From NCBI RefSeq assembly GCF_000175635.1, contig NZ_ACVP01000003.1, positions 176,780-240,779 of the forward strand: DNA of 64,000 bases, written 5' to 3'. The notes under the pieces were generated by a model that saw only the letters and a program-made list of their open reading frames with translations, was not told the DNA's origin and ran no database searches. The stretch is from Corynebacterium tuberculostearicum SK141 (lineage in GTDB: Bacteria; Actinomycetota; Actinomycetes; Mycobacteriales; Mycobacteriaceae). This document shows positions 37,292-47,885 of this stretch, piece after piece; position 1 is the first letter of the stretch; each line of letters starts with the position of its first letter. Both the position numbers and the translations under genes were made by a program.

Positions 37292-38811
37292 TAGGTCGCC
37301 TCAACCCGCCAGCGACCGCCGGACCATACCAACAGCCAGGCCCGCTGATGCTCTTCGTGGTCGGATTGGCCCACCACCTGCAGGCGCGCTACGTGTTGCG
37401 GGGTATCGGTCCACCACTGCGTATCCACCGGCCACGGCCCGGCCCAGCCCAGCACGCGGAAACGATGCGCGCCCCAGCTCAAGGCCACCGGCACCCCGGA
37501 CAAGAGGGCTTCGGCGGTGACGAAGACGGGTCGCTCGGCGGCGTCGATAAGCCGAATGCGCGCGGCCGGGTGGTTCGGCCCACCGCCCAGCCGTGCAGGC
37601 AAGGGTGCGGGAATGCGGCCGGGCCACTCGCCGTCCGGCGGGGCGTCGCGCTGCTCGCCATAAGGCACGTACTCGATGCGCTCGGCCACCCCACGGCCGC
37701 CCACCGCCCGCGGCTGCAGCACGCGATCCACCCCCAGCTGCGATTGCACGCGGGCGATCACGCGCTTGACCTGCTCCTGCGAGCTCTCCCCGCCCCAGAG
37801 ACCTGCAGCGGACGGGGCGGCGACCTCCACCGGCTCCAGCGCTAGGCGGCGAATGGCCGCGCCCTCACCAGTAGCGCGCGTGAGCCAGCCATCGAGCTGC
37901 CAACGCACGCGGTCCGCGGTGGCCTGTTCCGTCAGCGCTTCCTGTGTGCGCCATACCCGCGCCAGCTCCTCACCGGTGCCAAACTCCGCCACCACGCGCA
38001 GCCGCAGGCACACCTTGCCGGCCTCTTCCAAGCGGGCATGCAGCCGGGCCGCGAGTTGGCGGGCCGCGAAGGCGGCCGCGTCCACACGCTCGATGCGCTC
38101 TTCCATCTCCACCGCCAGATCCGGGCGCGCCAGCTCTGGGGCCACGCGCCTATCCGCACGGGCCTGGGCCAGTTCGTGGGCGCGCCGGCCAGGCTCGCCA
38201 AACCGGGTGGCTACCTGCTTAAACGGCAGCGCGGCTAAGTCGCCCAGGCGTCGCACGCCCAGCTTGTCCAGCTGTGCGATAAACCCAGCCTCAAAGCCCA
38301 AGGCCTCATCGGCCGCCAGCACGCCTATGGGCTGGGTAGCCAAAAACTCCCGCGAGCCGCCCTCTGGCACCACCGCGCCCACGCCGCAGTACCGGGCTGC
38401 GATGACGGCCGTGGCAATCTCATCGGCGACGCCGAGGGTGGAGTCGAAGCCGGCGTACGATGAGGCGTCGACAAGCATCTCTAGTGCTTTCTCCCCGTGG
38501 TAGCGCAGCGCCGCGCCCGCATCCACAATCGCCAGGCCCGGGCGCAGCACCTCCACCGAGGACGCCACCGCATCCAAGCCGGCCGCAACCTCCGCAAACG
38601 CCGCACCATCCCGGTCCGGATTGGCCTCCACCACTGCGGCCTCGGGGCACAGCGCTTGGGCCTGGCGCAGGCGCATCCCGCGCCGCACGCCCGCCCGGCG
38701 CGCGGCCCTATCGCACACCGCCACCGCGTGATTGCGCGCAATAACCATAGGGCCCTGCCCGCCGGCGGCCTGGATGGGCCAATCCGGAAACCACACGGCC
38801 GCTACCCTCAT
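37288..38811 (-). CDS. imuB: ImuB: Y-family polymerase-like mutasome adaptor
   Basis: The 507-residue protein has a Y-family polymerase fold (AVWFPDWPIQAAG start; IVDAGAALRYHGEKALEML in place of the catalytic DxD/SIDE segment, so likely inactive). It functions in the ImuA'-ImuB-DnaE2 complex by bridging DnaE2 to the beta clamp through its C-terminal part. A little-finger/HhH region (QLDKLGVRRLGDLAALPFKQ) is recognisable. The start overlaps the ImuA' stop by 4 bases. Confidence 0.9.
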   Translation of the reverse strand: MRVAAVWFPDWPIQAAGGQGPMVIARNHAVAVCDRAARRAGVRRGMRLRQAQALCPEAAVVEANPDRDGAAFAEVAAGLDAVASSVEVLRPGLAIVDAGAALRYHGEKALEMLVDASSYAGFDSTLGVADEIATAVIAARYCGVGAVVPEGGSREFLATQPIGVLAADEALGFEAGFIAQLDKLGVRRLGDLAALPFKQVATRFGEPGRRAHELAQARADRRVAPELARPDLAVEMEERIERVDAAAFAARQLAARLHARLEEAGKVCLRLRVVAEFGTGEELARVWRTQEALTEQATADRVRWQLDGWLTRATGEGAAIRRLALEPVEVAAPSAAGLWGGESSQEQVKRVIARVQSQLGVDRVLQPRAVGGRGVAERIEYVPYGEQRDAPPDGEWPGRIPAPLPARLGGGPNHPAARIRLIDAAERPVFVTAEALLSGVPVALSWGAHRFRVLGWAGPWPVDTQWWTDTPQHVARLQVVGQSDHEEHQRAWLLVWSGGRWRVEATY

Positions 38812-39470
38812 ACGGCCTCCAACCGGCGACGCTCACCCACCGTGAGCACCCCGCGCGAGGTAGCCTGCTTCGAGGTCACCTCCACGTCCATGTCCACGCC
38901 GCGAATGCGCCCGCTGCCCTTGCCGACGCCCCGATAGGCACTCACCCGCGCCCCTATCCCCACCGCCGTGCCGGGCAGGCGCGTGCCCACCGTAAGCACC
39001 GCCGCGCGCCCGCTGCGCACCTTCGCCAGCACCGGCCGCGCCTTGGTGGGGCTCACCTCGCCGGGCGGCCCATGGTGGATAACAAGGTCCAACCCTTCCG
39101 CCAATACTCCTGCCACCATCCAGGATTCCAAGCCCGGATCCGGCACGGTTACCACGCGTTCGATAGCGCCTTCCTCGGCCACTTGTGCGAGTAGCAAATC
39201 CGGCCACCCCACCACTCCCACATACCCGCCACGGGCGGTGAGGTGACAGATAAGCTCCACCACCAGCGCTGGGCAGCTCGCACAGTGCACCACCTGTCGG
39301 CGCGCCAACCCACCTGCGGGAAGCAAGCGCGCCAGGCCAGGGAGCGTATCTACCAGCTCTTCTTCCGGGCCGCGCTCCATAGCGCGCATGCGGGTACGCA
39401 GCATCGCCACGCGGTCCGACCTACTTAGCCCGGCCACCGCTTTTTCTAGGCGAACGCTCGTTTGACTCAC
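38808..39470 (-). CDS. imuA': ImuA' mutasome protein
   Basis: The 220-residue product starts at GTG 39470 (VSQTSVRLEKAVAGLSRSDR), which places the LexA-like box about 30 bases upstream. It is the diverged RecA-like ImuA' of actinobacteria (VHCASCPALVVELICHLTAR, GGYVGVVGWPDLLLAQVAEE), with no intact Walker A. It is needed with ImuB for DnaE2-dependent mutagenesis. It contains a CTTGCCGACGYC copy at 38919 in the reverse orientation, encoding GVGKG. Confidence 0.85.
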   Translation of the reverse strand: MSQTSVRLEKAVAGLSRSDRVAMLRTRMRAMERGPEEELVDTLPGLARLLPAGGLARRQVVHCASCPALVVELICHLTARGGYVGVVGWPDLLLAQVAEEGAIERVVTVPDPGLESWMVAGVLAEGLDLVIHHGPPGEVSPTKARPVLAKVRSGRAAVLTVGTRLPGTAVGIGARVSAYRGVGKGSGRIRGVDMDVEVTSKQATSRGVLTVGERRRLEAV

Positions 39471-39501
39471 CCGAATAGTATGAACCCTCACCCGGACACA
39501 T

Positions 39502-39517
39502 GCAAGTGTATGTTCGA
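39502..39517. promoter_or_regulatory. LexA-like SOS box upstream of imuA'
   Basis: GCAAGTGTATGTTCGA has a perfect right arm TGTTCGA of the actinobacterial box TCGAACANNTGTTCGA and a poor left arm. It sits 32 bases from the imuA' start and 18 bases from the divergent 39535 gene, which might also be SOS-controlled. Confidence 0.55.
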
Positions 39518-39534
39518 ATGGTATCCTTAGCGGC

Positions 39535-39954
39535 ATGAACTTCAACGCTGCCTACGGCGCCATGCGCGAGCACACCACTCCCATCCCTACTCCACCTTGG
39601 GTGCGCTTGGGCTCGTCCATCCTCATCGGTGCGGCCGTGGCGCTCTTGGCTAGCCGCGCACATATCTTTGCCGCACTGGTTGGGGCACTCGTATGCCTCG
39701 TGGCGGCCTTCGTTCTCGTCTTTGCCCACCCCTACCGCCGCGCGATGCGTGCCTATGCCGACAAGCGCAATGTCGCTCTGGTTCCTACCATCGCACAGCT
39801 CGTGCCACTGATGATTCTGTGGCTTATGGTGATGCTCGCGCCCATCGTGGCCCTGCCCGCGTGGGGCGCCGGGCTGGTGTGGCTAGTGGTCTTTGGGCTG
39901 AGCTTTTTCGCCTTCCCCCACGTGGATGGCACGCGCCGGCTCGCGTTTGCCTAA
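39535..39954 (+). CDS. Four-helix membrane protein, possible SOS neighbour
   Basis: The 139-residue protein has helices near 24-42, 44-63, 83-103 and 107-125. A loop, FAHPYRRAMRAYADKRNVAL, lies between helices 2 and 3. The ATG is 18 bases past the LexA-like box shared with imuA'. I recognise no family with confidence. A role in SOS-linked membrane events is only suggested by position. Confidence 0.65.
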   Translation: MNFNAAYGAMREHTTPIPTPPWVRLGSSILIGAAVALLASRAHIFAALVGALVCLVAAFVLVFAHPYRRAMRAYADKRNVALVPTIAQLVPLMILWLMVMLAPIVALPAWGAGLVWLVVFGLSFFAFPHVDGTRRLAFA

Positions 39955-40091
39955 TCTATACGACGCTTTTCGGGGTTATCCACAGCTTTTTCGGCCCGCG
40001 GCGGGTGTGCGGGCCGGGTTATCCACAGAATCGGCCGTAGCGGTTGCGCCGGCCGTGCGCCGGTGTGGGTGCGCGCCGTAGCGTTGCAGGC

Positions 40092-41129
40092 ATGAACGCA
40101 CTCGAGACCTACCTCACCGCCTTGGGCCCTGGCATGGACATCATCGCCGGGTGCCAAGGCATGTCTGGGTCCGAGCTCATGGACCGCGGCGCGCCCGATG
40201 CCATCGCCGCCGATCTGCTGCTTTTGTGCGAAAGCTACTTCGGCCGCACCAAATTTACGCGCCTGCAGCGCCGCGCTATTGCCGACGCCCGCCGCAACAC
40301 CCACTCCATCGCCACCCTTACCGCCCTAGAACGCATTGTTAACCGCGCGCCCAGCAAGAAGCAGGCCTGGCAGCTGCGCGCGGAATGCTGTGCGATGGCC
40401 GGCTCGATGAGCCACATCCTTAAACACGCCCGACGGCGCCTGCGGGAGATGAAAGACGACACCGTAAGCCCAGGCGTGCGCACTTACCGACGCCCCAATG
40501 ATTACTGGACGCTTGCTATCACCGGAACCTCTAGTTTCATCGCGGATCTCAACGCCGCACTGGCCGCGACCGGAAAGCAATCGCTCGAGGCGGTAGAAAA
40601 GATCTTCTTTGACCAAGCTGCGGCCGCGCGGGCAGAAGTGGTGACCAATGCCATCGTGCCGTTAGACAAATTCATCCGCATCCGCGACGGCCGCGGCGAT
40701 GATATCGAGCTCGATCTGACCAATGGCGCCACCATCACCGGCACCGAATATCTGCGCCGCGTGCTCAACGACGTCGGCTTTGCTGGCGACAAAGAAACCG
40801 GCTACGTCACGCTCGTGCACCCCGAAGAAGGTCCAGTCAATCTCTACCGCACGGCGCGCGTGGCCAATGACAAGCAGCGCATTATGGCCGCCGCAGAAAA
40901 CCCACGCTGCGCCTGGCCGGGCTGCAACCAACCGGCCGACCTCTCCCAAGTCCACCACCTCAAGGCGTGGAGCAATGGCGGGGAGACGAATATGAAAAAC
41001 CTGGTCATGTGCTGCGCTTACCATAATGGCGTCAACGACGATGACCCCAACGCCCCACCTCGGCGCGGCCGCCTCGAGCGGGTGGGCGGGCGCATTGTGT
41101 GGCGGCCACCGTTTACCCCACGCGAGTAA
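40092..41129 (+). CDS. DUF222/HNH endonuclease-like protein, second intact copy
   Basis: The 345-residue product starts at the ATG at 40092. DUF222 is recognisable in LLLCESYFGRTKFTRLQRRA and the HNH finger in CAWPGCNQPADLSQVHHLKAW to CAYHNGVND. It is a paralogue of the 23576 gene: the final 35 residues are nearly the same, while the N-terminal halves have diverged. It is followed by a two-way terminator shared with convergent guaA. Confidence 0.88.
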   Translation: MNALETYLTALGPGMDIIAGCQGMSGSELMDRGAPDAIAADLLLLCESYFGRTKFTRLQRRAIADARRNTHSIATLTALERIVNRAPSKKQAWQLRAECCAMAGSMSHILKHARRRLREMKDDTVSPGVRTYRRPNDYWTLAITGTSSFIADLNAALAATGKQSLEAVEKIFFDQAAAARAEVVTNAIVPLDKFIRIRDGRGDDIELDLTNGATITGTEYLRRVLNDVGFAGDKETGYVTLVHPEEGPVNLYRTARVANDKQRIMAAAENPRCAWPGCNQPADLSQVHHLKAWSNGGETNMKNLVMCCAYHNGVNDDDPNAPPRRGRLERVGGRIVWRPPFTPRE

Positions 41130-41151
41130 GCGCCGCCCGCTAAAACGAGCG

Positions 41152-41184
41152 AGAAGGCGCTCAGCACTAAACTGAGCGCCTTCT
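41152..41184. terminator. Bidirectional terminator between the HNH gene and guaA
   Basis: AGAAGGCGCTCAG (41152-41164) pairs perfectly with CTGAGCGCCTTCT (41172-41184) around a 7-base loop. T runs are short on both sides, but the 13-bp stem lies exactly between convergent genes. Confidence 0.8.
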
Positions 41185-41196
41185 ACGCATGCCGTT

Positions 41197-42771
41197 TTAC
41201 TCCCACTCGATGGTTCCTGGTGGCTTGGAGGTGCAGTCCAAGACCACGCGGTTGACGTCCTTCACCTCGTTGGTGATGCGGGTAGAAATCTTCTCCAGCA
41301 CCTCGTAAGGCAAACGGGTCCAGTCTGCGGTCATGGCGTCTTCCGAAGACACCGGGCGCAGCACAATCGGGTGGCCATAGGTGCGGCCGTCGCCCTGCAC
41401 GCCAACGGAGCGGACATCGGCCAGCAGTACTACCGGGCACTGCCAAATCTGGTCATCTAGGCCGGCATTGGTCAGCTCGGTGCGGGCAATGAGGTCTGCC
41501 TCGCGTAGCGTCTCCAAGCGCTCCTCGGTTACCTCACCGATGATGCGGATACCCAAGCCCGGGCCCGGGAATGGCTGGCGGCTAACGATCTCTTCTGGCA
41601 AGCCCAGCTCGCGGCCGACGGCACGCACCTCATCCTTAAACAGCAGGCGCAGCGGCTCGACCAGCTTGAACTCCACGTCATCTGGCAAACCGCCGACATT
41701 GTGGTGAGACTTAATATTCGCCGTGCCATCGCCGCCGCCAGACTCGACTACGTCCGGGTACAGAGTGCCCTGGACGAGGTAGTCGACGGTGGAGCCTGCG
41801 GGGGCGTCGTCAAGCACGCCTGCAACCGCGCGCTCAAAGGAACGGATAAACTCCGCGCCGATGGCCTTGCGCTTGGCTTCTGGGTCGCTAACTCCTGCCA
41901 GCTTTTCCAGGAAGGCGGCACGCTCATCCGCAGTCACCAGCTTCGCACCGGTGGAGGCGACAAAGTCCTTTTCTACCTGCTCGCGCTCGCCGGCACGCAG
42001 CAAGCCGTGGTCAACAAAGACACAGGTGAGGCGATCGCCAATGGCGCGCTGCACCAGTGCGGCCGCTACAGCGGAATCTACACCGCCGGACAGGCCACAA
42101 ATAGCGCGGCCTTCCTCGCCCACCTGTGCGCGGACATCCGCGATGAGCTGCTCGGCGATATTATCGGCCGTCCAGTTCTGTTCTAGGCCAGCAACCTCAA
42201 TAAGGAAGCGGGTAAGAACCTCCTGGCCGTGCGGCGAGTGCTGTACCTCAGGGTGGTACTGCACGCCGGCCATCTTCTTGTCTAGGCACTCCATCGCTGC
42301 AACCGGAGCACCGGCCGACGTGGCCGTAACCTCAAAACCTTCAGGAGCGGCAGATACGGCATCGCCGTGAGACATCCACACCTTGTGGGTAGCCTCCAGG
42401 CCTTCGTGAAGTACGCCGCCCTTGACATTCATATCGGTACGGCCGTACTCACGCTCGCCAGTCGACGACACGGTGCCACCAAGCGCATGGTTCATGGCCT
42501 GGAAGCCGTAGCAGATTCCGAAGACTGGGATGCCGAGCTCAAGCAGCTCCGGCTTCAGGGCCGGGGCGCCGTCGGCATAAACGGAAGACGGACCGCCCGT
42601 CAGAATAAGCGCGGCGGGATCTTTAGCTTTGATTTCCTCCACAGACGCGGAGTTGGGGACAACCTCGGAGTAAATCTTGGCCTCGCGCACGCGGCGGGCA
42701 ATAAGCTGCGCGTACTGAGCGCCAAAGTCCACAACGAGGACGGGGCGCGGGGTAGTATTTGGCTTAGTCAC
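41197..42771 (-). CDS. guaA: GMP synthase (glutamine-hydrolysing)
   Basis: The 524-residue enzyme aminates XMP to GMP. The N-terminal amidotransferase domain has [15 protein letters not shown] (Cys near 86) and the His-Glu pair in VQYHPEVQH. The ATP-pyrophosphatase domain has the PP-loop [13 protein letters not shown]. The C-terminal dimerisation domain ends in the conserved [17 protein letters not shown]. It carries the A-variant of the dispersed word at 41803. Confidence 0.97.
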   Translation of the reverse strand: MTKPNTTPRPVLVVDFGAQYAQLIARRVREAKIYSEVVPNSASVEEIKAKDPAALILTGGPSSVYADGAPALKPELLELGIPVFGICYGFQAMNHALGGTVSSTGEREYGRTDMNVKGGVLHEGLEATHKVWMSHGDAVSAAPEGFEVTATSAGAPVAAMECLDKKMAGVQYHPEVQHSPHGQEVLTRFLIEVAGLEQNWTADNIAEQLIADVRAQVGEEGRAICGLSGGVDSAVAAALVQRAIGDRLTCVFVDHGLLRAGEREQVEKDFVASTGAKLVTADERAAFLEKLAGVSDPEAKRKAIGAEFIRSFERAVAGVLDDAPAGSTVDYLVQGTLYPDVVESGGGDGTANIKSHHNVGGLPDDVEFKLVEPLRLLFKDEVRAVGRELGLPEEIVSRQPFPGPGLGIRIIGEVTEERLETLREADLIARTELTNAGLDDQIWQCPVVLLADVRSVGVQGDGRTYGHPIVLRPVSSEDAMTADWTRLPYEVLEKISTRITNEVKDVNRVVLDCTSKPPGTIEWE

Positions 42772-42804
42772 GCCCCATAGTCTAACCCACTAAACTGATA
42801 GCTT

Positions 42805-43176
42805 ATGAAGCGCTTGGCTATTGTGCTCGCCGCGAGCCTGCTGTTGTGCGGTTGTGACACCACCCCGACTACGGCCGAGGTGACGTCTGCGCTGGATGAA
42901 CAAGGCCCGCAACAGGTGACACTTCCGGCCGCGGAAGTCTTTGGAAGCGAGTGGGATGAGTGGGTTCCCTTGTGTGGCACTCGACAGGCAGAGCGTGTGG
43001 GTCATCCAGAAGTTGCGCATAATTCGGTGGTTCTACGCGCGAGCGGTGAAGAAAAGGTTGTAGAGCTCAATCCCTCGGGAGTACGCGTGTGCCCGGTCCA
43101 CAACGCAGGGCAATGGCGGCCGATGACAGGCAAGACCACGTGGAGGCGTGAGGGCGGCTGGCAATTGGTTTCCTAA
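42805..43176 (+). CDS. Small secreted lipoprotein
   Basis: The 123-residue protein has a signal peptide ending in lipobox LLCGC (Cys near 17). The mature part contains two Cys (VPLCGTRQAE and VRVCPVHNAG) that could form a disulfide. It starts 33 bases from the divergent guaA start. Proteins of this layout occur beside guaA in corynebacteria; no function is known to me. Confidence 0.65.
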   Translation: MKRLAIVLAASLLLCGCDTTPTTAEVTSALDEQGPQQVTLPAAEVFGSEWDEWVPLCGTRQAERVGHPEVAHNSVVLRASGEEKVVELNPSGVRVCPVHNAGQWRPMTGKTTWRREGGWQLVS

Positions 43177-43233
43177 ACCACTCTCCTACCTCGCCAACTG
43201 GTATCTGTTCGGCGGCGAAGGAAGCCCTGAGAC

Positions 43234-43270
43234 AAAGAAACGCGGCTGCGCCAAGAAGGCACAGCCGCGT
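43234..43270 (-). terminator. Intrinsic terminator of the guaB-guaB3 operon
   Basis: On the reverse strand ACGCGGCTGTGCC pairs with the GGCGCAGCCGCGT arm (43240-43270) with one mismatch, followed by TTTCTTTG. It lies 18 bases past the guaB3 stop. Confidence 0.85.
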
Positions 43271-43287
43271 CAGGACTCTCGCGCGGA

Positions 43288-44451
43288 TTAGTAGCGGACG
43301 GCGAGTTCGACCTTCTGGAAGGACTTCAGGTCGGTGTAGCCGCACTTGGCCATGGAACGGCGCAGCGCGCCGACCAGGTTGGTGCGGCCGAAGGGCTCGC
43401 TGGAGGGACCGTGCAGCACGGTTTCCAGCGACGGGGCGGCCGATTCTTCTGTGGCTTCGGCCGGGGTACCGGTGGTGAGGAAATCGACGTCCAAGTCGGT
43501 ATCGGCCCCGGAGAACTGGACGAAGCCGCGTGGGAAACGCGGGTGGCCGGCCGTGGCGGGCCAGTACCAGCCCTTGCCGCCGGCCTCGCGGGCCTGGGCA
43601 AGCAGTGGGCCGAGAGCAACACCGTCAGCGCCGCAGGCGAAAGCCTTGGCAATATTGCCGGAGTTTTCAAACTCGGTATCGGCGATGATGTGTACGTAGC
43701 GGCCGCCGGTCTCGTCGAGGTAGTCGCGGCGGGCTGCGGCGGCGTCGGCAATCGCGGTGCCCATGGCCGAGTCAATGCCTACGGTCTCGGCGTTAGTGGT
43801 CACGCCTGCGCCAACGATGACGCCGGCAGCACCGGTGCGCATCAGGTGTAGCGCAGTGGTGTAGTCGGTAACTCCGCCGGCGATGACGGGAACGTCAAGG
43901 GAGCCAATGAACTCCTTGAGGTTCAGCGGCTCACCGCCGGTAGCCACGTGCTCGGCCGAGACCAGGGTGCCCTGGATAAACAGCAACTCGGCACCGGCCG
44001 CGATGACCTTCGGGGCCATCTCGCGAGCATTTTGCGGAGAAACGCGCACAGCAACGGTAACTCCGGAGTCGCGGACTTGGGAGATGCGCTCGGTAAGGAG
44101 GGCGTCGTCAAGCGGGGCGGCGTGCAGCTCCTGGATGATGGAGTTATCGCCCGGCTGCGAGTAAATGCGGGCCAGGGCGCCCTCGAGGTCCTTGTGGCGA
44201 CCCCACAGGCCCTCGGCATTAATGACGCCCAGGCCGCCCTGCTTGCCCATCTCGATGATGAACTCGGGGGTGGCGAGCGCATCGGTGGGGTGGGAAACGA
44301 AGGGGATGTCGAAGGTATAGGCGTCGATGTGCCAGGTGGTGTCCACGTCCTTGGAAGAACGGGTACGACGCTGCGGCACGATGGATAGTTGCTCTAGATC
44401 GAAGGTGCGGCGGGCCTCGCGGCCGATGCCAATTTCGGCGTATTCACGCAT
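43288..44451 (-). CDS. guaB3: GuaB3-family IMP dehydrogenase-related protein
   Basis: The 387-residue protein has a TIM barrel of the IMPDH/GMPR superfamily and no CBS pair. Actinobacteria carry it just behind guaB; related GuaB3 proteins outside actinobacteria have IMPDH activity, but the actinobacterial role remains unclear. Family segments are RTRSSKDVDTTWHIDAYTFD, GGLGVINAEGLWGR, PVIAGGVTDYTTALHLMRTG and ALRRSMAKCGYTDLKSFQ. It lies 7 bases after guaB. An A-variant of the dispersed word lies at 44101. Confidence 0.92.
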   Translation of the reverse strand: MREYAEIGIGREARRTFDLEQLSIVPQRRTRSSKDVDTTWHIDAYTFDIPFVSHPTDALATPEFIIEMGKQGGLGVINAEGLWGRHKDLEGALARIYSQPGDNSIIQELHAAPLDDALLTERISQVRDSGVTVAVRVSPQNAREMAPKVIAAGAELLFIQGTLVSAEHVATGGEPLNLKEFIGSLDVPVIAGGVTDYTTALHLMRTGAAGVIVGAGVTTNAETVGIDSAMGTAIADAAAARRDYLDETGGRYVHIIADTEFENSGNIAKAFACGADGVALGPLLAQAREAGGKGWYWPATAGHPRFPRGFVQFSGADTDLDVDFLTTGTPAEATEESAAPSLETVLHGPSSEPFGRTNLVGALRRSMAKCGYTDLKSFQKVELAVRY

Positions 44452-44458
44452 GATATTC

Positions 44459-45991
<1,533 letters not shown>

Positions 45992-46098
45992 TTAACAGGT
46001 TTAGCGGCTAACCTAACTGTAGTGCGTTGCCGGCCGACGACACCATTTGGGCAGGGGGTAAATTGCCTCGGGAGGGTAAGTTCAATAGGCTCGCAGAC

Positions 46099-46470
46099 GT
46101 GAACTTCTTCGCCAATATGCCCCGCGATCCTTTCGCCGATGATCCGAATGACCCCGCCTCCTTCCTGGAGGAGGACGAGCAGGTCATGCCGCTTACCGAC
46201 GATGACCGGATCGCCATCATCCACGACCTCGCGCTGGTGCAGAAATTCGCGTCCATCCTCGGCCCGCGCGGCATCGATGGCATCTTCTTCTTGTGCGAGG
46301 ATTGCCAGGAAAACCACTTTTATGAGTGGGACATTATGGCCGCTAATATGCGCGCCACCCTTGAAGGCGAGCTAGCGCCGGTACATGAGCCAGGCGCCGA
46401 ACCAGATCCCTCCCGCTACGTGCCTTGGGACTACGCCTTGGGTTACTTGGATGGCCTAGAGGGCCGCTAG
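46099..46470 (+). CDS. DUF5319 acidic protein
   Basis: The 123-residue acidic protein starts at GTG 46099 (VNFFANMPRDPFADDPNDPA). An upstream ATG at 46027 would add 24 residues unlike the family and no better ribosome site. It contains FLCEDCQENHFYEWDIM, with two Cys that might hold a metal, and ends WDYALGYLDGLEGR. Actinobacteria have this DUF5319 protein next to guaB or rsdA. The function is unknown. It ends 3 bases from convergent rsdA. Confidence 0.75.
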   Translation: MNFFANMPRDPFADDPNDPASFLEEDEQVMPLTDDDRIAIIHDLALVQKFASILGPRGIDGIFFLCEDCQENHFYEWDIMAANMRATLEGELAPVHEPGAEPDPSRYVPWDYALGYLDGLEGR

Positions 46471-46473
46471 CCT

Positions 46474-47229
46474 CTACTGCTGCTGGCCCAACTCGATGGT
46501 GGTCGTCGGCTCATCCTCAACGTTGGGGTTGGGCTGCGGGTTTGGCTGCACTTGTTCCGTGACCACCACGGTTTCGGTGGCGTATTGAGTTTCGGTCACG
46601 GTGACCTGCTCCGGCTGTTGCTCCGGTTGCGAAGCTTCTTCCGCCACGGTTTCGGTGGCAGTCTCCGTCACGGTGTGCGGGGTGGGCTTCGGGTGCGCAG
46701 AGCGTTTTTGATCGGCCTCACGGTTGGCGGCGATGGCCTTTTCTTCTTTGCCTTCGGCCTCATCCAGCTTGGCGCGGGCGTCCTTCATCAGTTCGCGAGC
46801 GCCTTCAATATCACCTTCGGCCGCGCGAGATTCCATCTCTTCCAGCGTGCCGGCCAGCTCTACGTTGCGGGTCTTATCGCCCTTATCAAAGGTTCCGGCG
46901 TGCAGCATGGCTCCACCGGCTCCAGCGATGACTAGCGTTGCGGCCGCCGCACCGATGAGCCCATGTACGAACGGGCCGCCGCGGCGGCGCTTGCGGGCCT
47001 GGCCTAGGTCGATGACCTCAGGCTCAGCTTCGGCGCCTTCTACCAGCGGGGCTGGAGGCATCTGCTTATCGACGTCCCCCTTTAACTCCAGCAGCAGCTC
47101 CGCCAGGTCATCCTGGCCGTCGGAAGGGTTAGTTCCCTTCGAAAGCTCGGTGAGGAATGCATCATCATCTATCAAGGGCTGGAGCTGGTCCGCCAGGCCG
47201 TCATTTTCGCCGTGGTGCTTCGGTGCCAT
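46474..47229 (-). CDS. rsdA: Anti-sigma-D factor RsdA
   Basis: The 251-residue protein has an N-terminal cytoplasmic sigma-binding region (DDDAFLTELSKGTN, the RsdA motif). A membrane helix lies near 95-112 (LIGAAAATLVIAGAGGAML). The extracytoplasmic coiled segment and a Pro/Gln-rich tail (PNPQPNPNVEDEPTTTIE) follow. It is encoded just after sigD, as in C. glutamicum, where SigD governs mycolate and envelope genes and RsdA holds it in check. Confidence 0.88.
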   Translation of the reverse strand: MAPKHHGENDGLADQLQPLIDDDAFLTELSKGTNPSDGQDDLAELLLELKGDVDKQMPPAPLVEGAEAEPEVIDLGQARKRRRGGPFVHGLIGAAAATLVIAGAGGAMLHAGTFDKGDKTRNVELAGTLEEMESRAAEGDIEGARELMKDARAKLDEAEGKEEKAIAANREADQKRSAHPKPTPHTVTETATETVAEEASQPEQQPEQVTVTETQYATETVVVTEQVQPNPQPNPNVEDEPTTTIELGQQQ

Positions 47230-47294
47230 GATGGTGTCTCTCCCCCTTCCTTTCTGTTAAGAGATATCTGCTGTAAGAGTCGGCCGCTAGGCCC

Positions 47295-47885
47295 TTAGCG
47301 CGCAGTTTCCTGGGCAGCTTGGAGGGTCTTTCGCAATTGAGCGAGTGCTCGGTGTTGTGCGACACGAACCGCGCCTGGGGTGGAACCCACAATTTCCGCG
47401 GTCTCTTCTGCCGACAAACCGTTGAACACGCGCAGAATCACGATGTTTTTCGCCTTGTCACTTAACGTATCGAGCAAGGCGCGCATTCTGTTACTACCGT
47501 CGGCCTCTAGCGCCCACTCTTCTGGGGTAGCTTCGTGCGCGGAGTCTTCTGGAATTTCTTCGGTAGGGGTGGACTTATCGCGCCCCATGGCGCGGTGGGC
47601 ATCGGTGACCTTGTTGAACGCAATGCCGTAGACATAGGCCATAAACGGGCGGCCCTTGTCCTCGTAGGAGCCAATGGAGGTGGCCACTGCAAGACAGATC
47701 TCTTGGGCTACATCCTCCGCGGTGGGTTGGCGGCCGCCACCGATGCGGGCGCGGCAGTAGCGCAGCACCTGCGGGTGAATGATCCGCAGAACTTCTTGCA
47801 GCGCTCGACGGCTGCCGTCGACGGCATGCGGGACGAGATCCGCTAGCTCCTGTTCCTTATCACTCACGTATGCACCCTCTGACAT
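47295..47885 (-). CDS. sigD: ECF-type RNA polymerase sigma factor SigD
   Basis: The 196-residue sigma factor has region 2 (LRYCRARIGGGRQPTAEDVA, with RPFMAYVYGIAFNKVTDAHR) and region 4 (LSDKAKNIVILRVFNGLSAE, ETAEIVGSTPGAVRVAQHRA). It is followed by its anti-sigma factor gene, rsdA, 65 bases downstream. In C. glutamicum SigD directs genes for mycomembrane integrity. Confidence 0.92.
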   Translation of the reverse strand: MSEGAYVSDKEQELADLVPHAVDGSRRALQEVLRIIHPQVLRYCRARIGGGRQPTAEDVAQEICLAVATSIGSYEDKGRPFMAYVYGIAFNKVTDAHRAMGRDKSTPTEEIPEDSAHEATPEEWALEADGSNRMRALLDTLSDKAKNIVILRVFNGLSAEETAEIVGSTPGAVRVAQHRALAQLRKTLQAAQETAR

